Below, one piece after another: positions 56,156 to 58,483 of a stretch of DNA of 58,483 nt. The notes beneath the pieces were generated by a model. The model was not told the DNA's origin. It was given only the letters and a program-made list of their open reading frames with translations, and ran no database searches. This DNA comes from Alkalibacterium sp. MB6 (lineage in GTDB: Bacteria > Bacillota > Bacilli > Lactobacillales > Carnobacteriaceae_A), in assembly GCF_009935905.1 (NCBI RefSeq), contig NZ_PREX01000016.1:1-58483 (forward strand), given 5' to 3'. The translations under genes were made by a program, and so were the position numbers. Each line of letters opens with the position of its first letter. Position 1 is the stretch's first letter.

Positions 56156-56556
56156 CTAGAACATTAACAGACAAAGAACTCATAGCTATGAACGTCTATT
56201 TAATTAAGTCAGGTTCACCTGCTGAACCAATTGGCGTCAAAGAACCTACCGCACTCAATATGTGCGTAGAGTCAGTCAACCAATCGGTATATGGAAAAGA
56301 ACTGTACCCTACTCTTGAAGAAAAAGCCGCTATTCTATATATTAACTTAATCCAGAAACATTGTTTTCATAATGGAAATAAGCGAACTGCTCATATGGCG
56401 TTGACTATTTTTCTCAAACTAAATGGTAGGAAATGGATAATGGATGTTGATCCATCAGTTGAACTCGCAGTATCCGTTGCAACATGGGATGGGAACTTCG
56501 ATACATTGAAGTCTTGCATAACAAAAACCATCATAGACAACACTCAAGCTCTTTAA
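56152..56556 (+). CDS. doc: Doc-type Fic toxin
   Basis: A 134-residue Fic/Doc domain protein. The active-site motif is HCFHNGNKRTA at residues 70-80, a match to the Doc/Fic consensus HxFx(D/N)GNKR with catalytic His70 and Asn at the acidic metal position (74). Upstream helices (KEPTALNMCVESV) match Doc. Doc proteins phosphorylate elongation factor Tu, whereas other Fic proteins AMPylate; which applies here is not shown. The partner is the preceding AbrB-type antitoxin rather than the Phd antitoxin of phage P1. Confidence 0.9.
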   Translation: MTRTLTDKELIAMNVYLIKSGSPAEPIGVKEPTALNMCVESVNQSVYGKELYPTLEEKAAILYINLIQKHCFHNGNKRTAHMALTIFLKLNGRKWIMDVDPSVELAVSVATWDGNFDTLKSCITKTIIDNTQAL

Positions 56557-56559
56557 ATC

Positions 56560-56600
56560 AAACTCCCTTTTGACATATTATCAGTCAGAAGGGAGTTTTT
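56560..56600 (+). terminator. Terminator after the toxin gene
   Basis: AAACTCCCTT-TGAC / GTCA-AAGGGAGTTTTT. Confidence 0.9.
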
Positions 56601-56729
56601 ATGTTTCATTATTGATATATCTGAGTGAATAGTTGTTGAGTTATTATTTGATTAAGCCTCTTAATAACTAGTCATACGTTGTTATATCAGCTATAATTCA
56701 GTAAAGTACCCGAGTTGGAGATGATTGTG

Positions 56730-57959
56730 ATGAGAAAATCCACTTTACATAAGATACCAAGTGAACGCTTGTTAAAGGAGTCAATTGGTGCTTATTCAGA
56801 AGCTAATCAATTTCCCTATGACCGATTAAAAAAAGTTCCTTTATGGAAGAAATTACTGAATGAAAAAAGACTGGAAAAACTAATTAATAAGCTAATGAAT
56901 GAGTTAGAGCCCTATCTACCTGAACTTAAAGAATCCTCTCAGTCTAGCATAAATAATAAAGTGAAAACGATTCTTGTTGAAGCCTTAGAGCAGATAGACA
57001 ATAAGCGGCTGTTGTTTGATCGCCCCTTCCTCACCTATTTTTTGTCTCAAGGCTATATGGATGCTGCTGAAGCCTTTATAAAGCGAGCGAACGAGGAAGA
57101 GTCACTTCTTTCCAACGAAGAAGTCTTCCAGGCACTACGTAATATTTGGATTATGAATAGTTTACAGCTTCTCTGGAGATATCCTCTTACCCTAACGTCT
57201 CCCATGTACGCTTATAGTATGCTTTACCCTTATACAGATAACCTCTTAGATAACCCAGAAATCAGCTTAAATGATAAAGAGGCATTTAACGGACGGTTGA
57301 AAGCTACCTTAAATGGATCAAATGTTGAACCATTTAATGATACCGAAGCCCGTATTTTTGAGTTGGTCAACTTAATCCATACCGACTACCCTTTAGACAC
57401 TTTTCCAGAAGTCTGTGAAAGCATTCGTCTCATTCAACAAGCTCAAATTGATAGCATGGACCAGCACAGTCCCCTCCCCTTAGTCAGAGAGCAGCTATTA
57501 AGAATCAGCTTTTTTAAAGGTGGAACGTCTGTATTAGCCGATGCTTACCTAATCAATGGCGAACTATCCTATGACGAGATGCTCTTCTCCTTCCAATATG
57601 GCGCTTTTTTACAGTTGCTGGACGACCTTCAAGATAAACAGGAAGATGAACGCGAATCGAATCAAACACTCTTTTCAATTTTGAAGCCCGGTGAAACAGC
57701 AGATACAGAAATACGCCGTTTAATGTCTTATATCTACTCAGTTAATACACCAAACCATTCGGACAGCGCAGATGCGTCCTTGTTAAAAGAAGTCATCAGT
57801 CAGTGTACCCTAGTCATGATTATGGAAGCTGTTGGCAAACAACCTACTATTGTTTCAGCCTCTTTTTATAAAGAGTTAGAATCGTATTCAAAAGTTAGGT
57901 TGTCTTTTTACAAGCAGTTAAATGACAAAATAAAAGAACAGTTCGATTCATTAAAATAG
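56730..57959 (+). CDS. Divergent class I isoprenoid synthase-like protein
   Basis: A 409-residue all-helical protein. Residues 291-302, GAFLQLLDDLQD, match the second aspartate-rich motif of trans-isoprenyl diphosphate synthases (G-x-x-F-Q-x-x-DD-x-x-D, slightly shifted). An upstream DNLLD at 170-174, on a helix 128 residues earlier, could be the first metal-binding motif, which is normally DDxxD. A basic FFKGG region lies between them. The N-terminal 100 residues are charged and have no homology that I can name. ATG 56730 is used, nine bases after GGAG; in-frame TTG, ATG and GTG codons lie up to 15 bases upstream. No mevalonate, quinone or carotenoid gene is nearby. It could be a prenyltransferase, a terpene synthase or a non-catalytic relative. 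Confidence 0.65.
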   Translation: MRKSTLHKIPSERLLKESIGAYSEANQFPYDRLKKVPLWKKLLNEKRLEKLINKLMNELEPYLPELKESSQSSINNKVKTILVEALEQIDNKRLLFDRPFLTYFLSQGYMDAAEAFIKRANEEESLLSNEEVFQALRNIWIMNSLQLLWRYPLTLTSPMYAYSMLYPYTDNLLDNPEISLNDKEAFNGRLKATLNGSNVEPFNDTEARIFELVNLIHTDYPLDTFPEVCESIRLIQQAQIDSMDQHSPLPLVREQLLRISFFKGGTSVLADAYLINGELSYDEMLFSFQYGAFLQLLDDLQDKQEDERESNQTLFSILKPGETADTEIRRLMSYIYSVNTPNHSDSADASLLKEVISQCTLVMIMEAVGKQPTIVSASFYKELESYSKVRLSFYKQLNDKIKEQFDSLK

Positions 57960-57997
57960 AGTAGCTAGCGTTTTCTACTCACTTTCTAAATAACACT

Positions 57998-58031
57998 AAA
58001 ACAGCTTATTGACTAAGAATAAGCTGTTTTT
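57998..58031. terminator. Rho-independent terminator
   Basis: AAAACAGCTTATT / AATAAGCTGTTTT with a 7-nt loop, after the isoprenoid synthase-like gene. Confidence 0.9.
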
Positions 58032-58103
58032 GCTGTATCTTTTTCAAAAGAAATTATATTTGGGTTTAATATACTTATCGATATATCTTGATTTTCTGCT
58101 TTA

Positions 58104-58462
58104 TTATTCCGTTATATTAAATAGATAATAACAGCCCTCTAAGTCCTTTAATAAGTCAATGAATTGAGAATGAGATAAAATACCAGATGCGCAAAGTTCT
58201 TCAATTGCAGGCATTATATCTTGGATTTGAAATTTAATATATTCTAGTTCATAGGATTGTATCTTAATATTAAAGTTTGAAAAATTGCTAATACTATCTG
58301 CTGTGTTATATAACTTTTTTAATCTATAATTCAATTGAGTCAGTGATTCATTATAGCCTAATTTATTTTTAAAATTATAATCAATTATTGAATCAACAAG
58401 TTTGTTGTGACTGCTAAACTATATGTAGCAGTTTCTGCTAGATAAGAATATGCACTTTTATC
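58104..58462 (-). pseudogene. Hypothetical protein, apparently frameshifted and running toward the window edge
   Basis: The best 3' frame (58104-58418) encodes an acidic helical segment ending in FIDLLKDLEGCYYLFNITE. Its first possible start is a TTG at 58334 with no ribosome-binding site, and the frame stays open without a start up to a stop at 58421-58419. A second frame is open from 58462 to 58385 (DKSAYSYLAETATYSLAVTT) and overlaps the first. Joining the two near 58385-58418 gives a longer continuous helical protein, which suggests a frameshift. Upstream of 58462 that second frame meets a stop (58465-58463). No family is recognised. Confidence 0.45.
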
Positions 58463-58483
58463 CTATAACCTCGTTTAATTTGA

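Overview
This is an AT-rich chromosomal segment of a low-GC Gram-positive, fermentative bacterium. Gene content (PflB/PflA, AdhE, ParE-ParC, HslVU, long-form ThyA, fructose PTS, L-box lysine operon, meso-DAP dehydrogenase) points to the Lactobacillales. A Carnobacteriaceae-like member is my best guess, but that is inferred from gene content and order only. I see no rRNA, tRNA, CRISPR array or prophage.

Left edge (1-5.8 kb) is a decaying accessory stretch. It opens with the right end of an IS200/IS605-type (TnpB) element, including the omega-RNA-like hairpin, inserted in a GNAT acetyltransferase gene. It continues with an intact DUF4336 gene and an Na+/H+ antiporter. Three broken genes follow: an EAL-CBS c-di-GMP phosphodiesterase with one in-frame TGA, a BASS-type transporter with a one-base frameshift, and a 5' fragment of ndk joined to the last codons of a PepSY-domain gene.

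The core block (5.9-31.4 kb) holds DUF1846, ddh (direct meso-DAP synthesis), RNase H-like, cold-shock protein, ABC-F (Uup type)-thyA-dfrA, hemolysin III, ypmS-msrA-yozE, deoD-ctpA, lepB-rbgA-rnhB-dprA-topA-xerC-hslV-hslU, plsY and parE-parC. Compared with Bacillus, trmFO is absent between topA and xerC, and codY is absent after hslU.

The fermentation block (31.4-39 kb) has divergent adhE and pflB-pflA, with a perfect 18-bp Rex-type operator in the intergenic region, so adhE is probably controlled by NADH/NAD+. It is followed by Mn-dependent pyrophosphatase and an unrecognised membrane protein with an internal duplication. The lysine/DAP block (40-46.7 kb, minus strand) is lysC-asd-dapA-dapB-M20 deacetylase-alanine racemase-like behind a lysine riboswitch and terminator. 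dapD, a DAP aminotransferase and lysA are not in this window. The fructose block (46.8-50.4 kb) is fruR-fruK-fruA.

The right end (50.5-58.5 kb) is accessory: a frameshifted lipoprotein, a two-domain PPK2 polyphosphate phosphotransferase, ThpR, two small membrane proteins, a DUF1801 protein, about 1.2 kb of gene-poor relic DNA, an AbrB-Doc toxin-antitoxin pair, an orphan protein carrying class I isoprenoid-synthase motifs, and a broken gene at the edge. The strongest candidates for something little described are the isoprenoid-synthase-like protein at 56.7-58.0 kb, the duplicated membrane protein at 39-40 kb, and the TnpB element end at 1-141.
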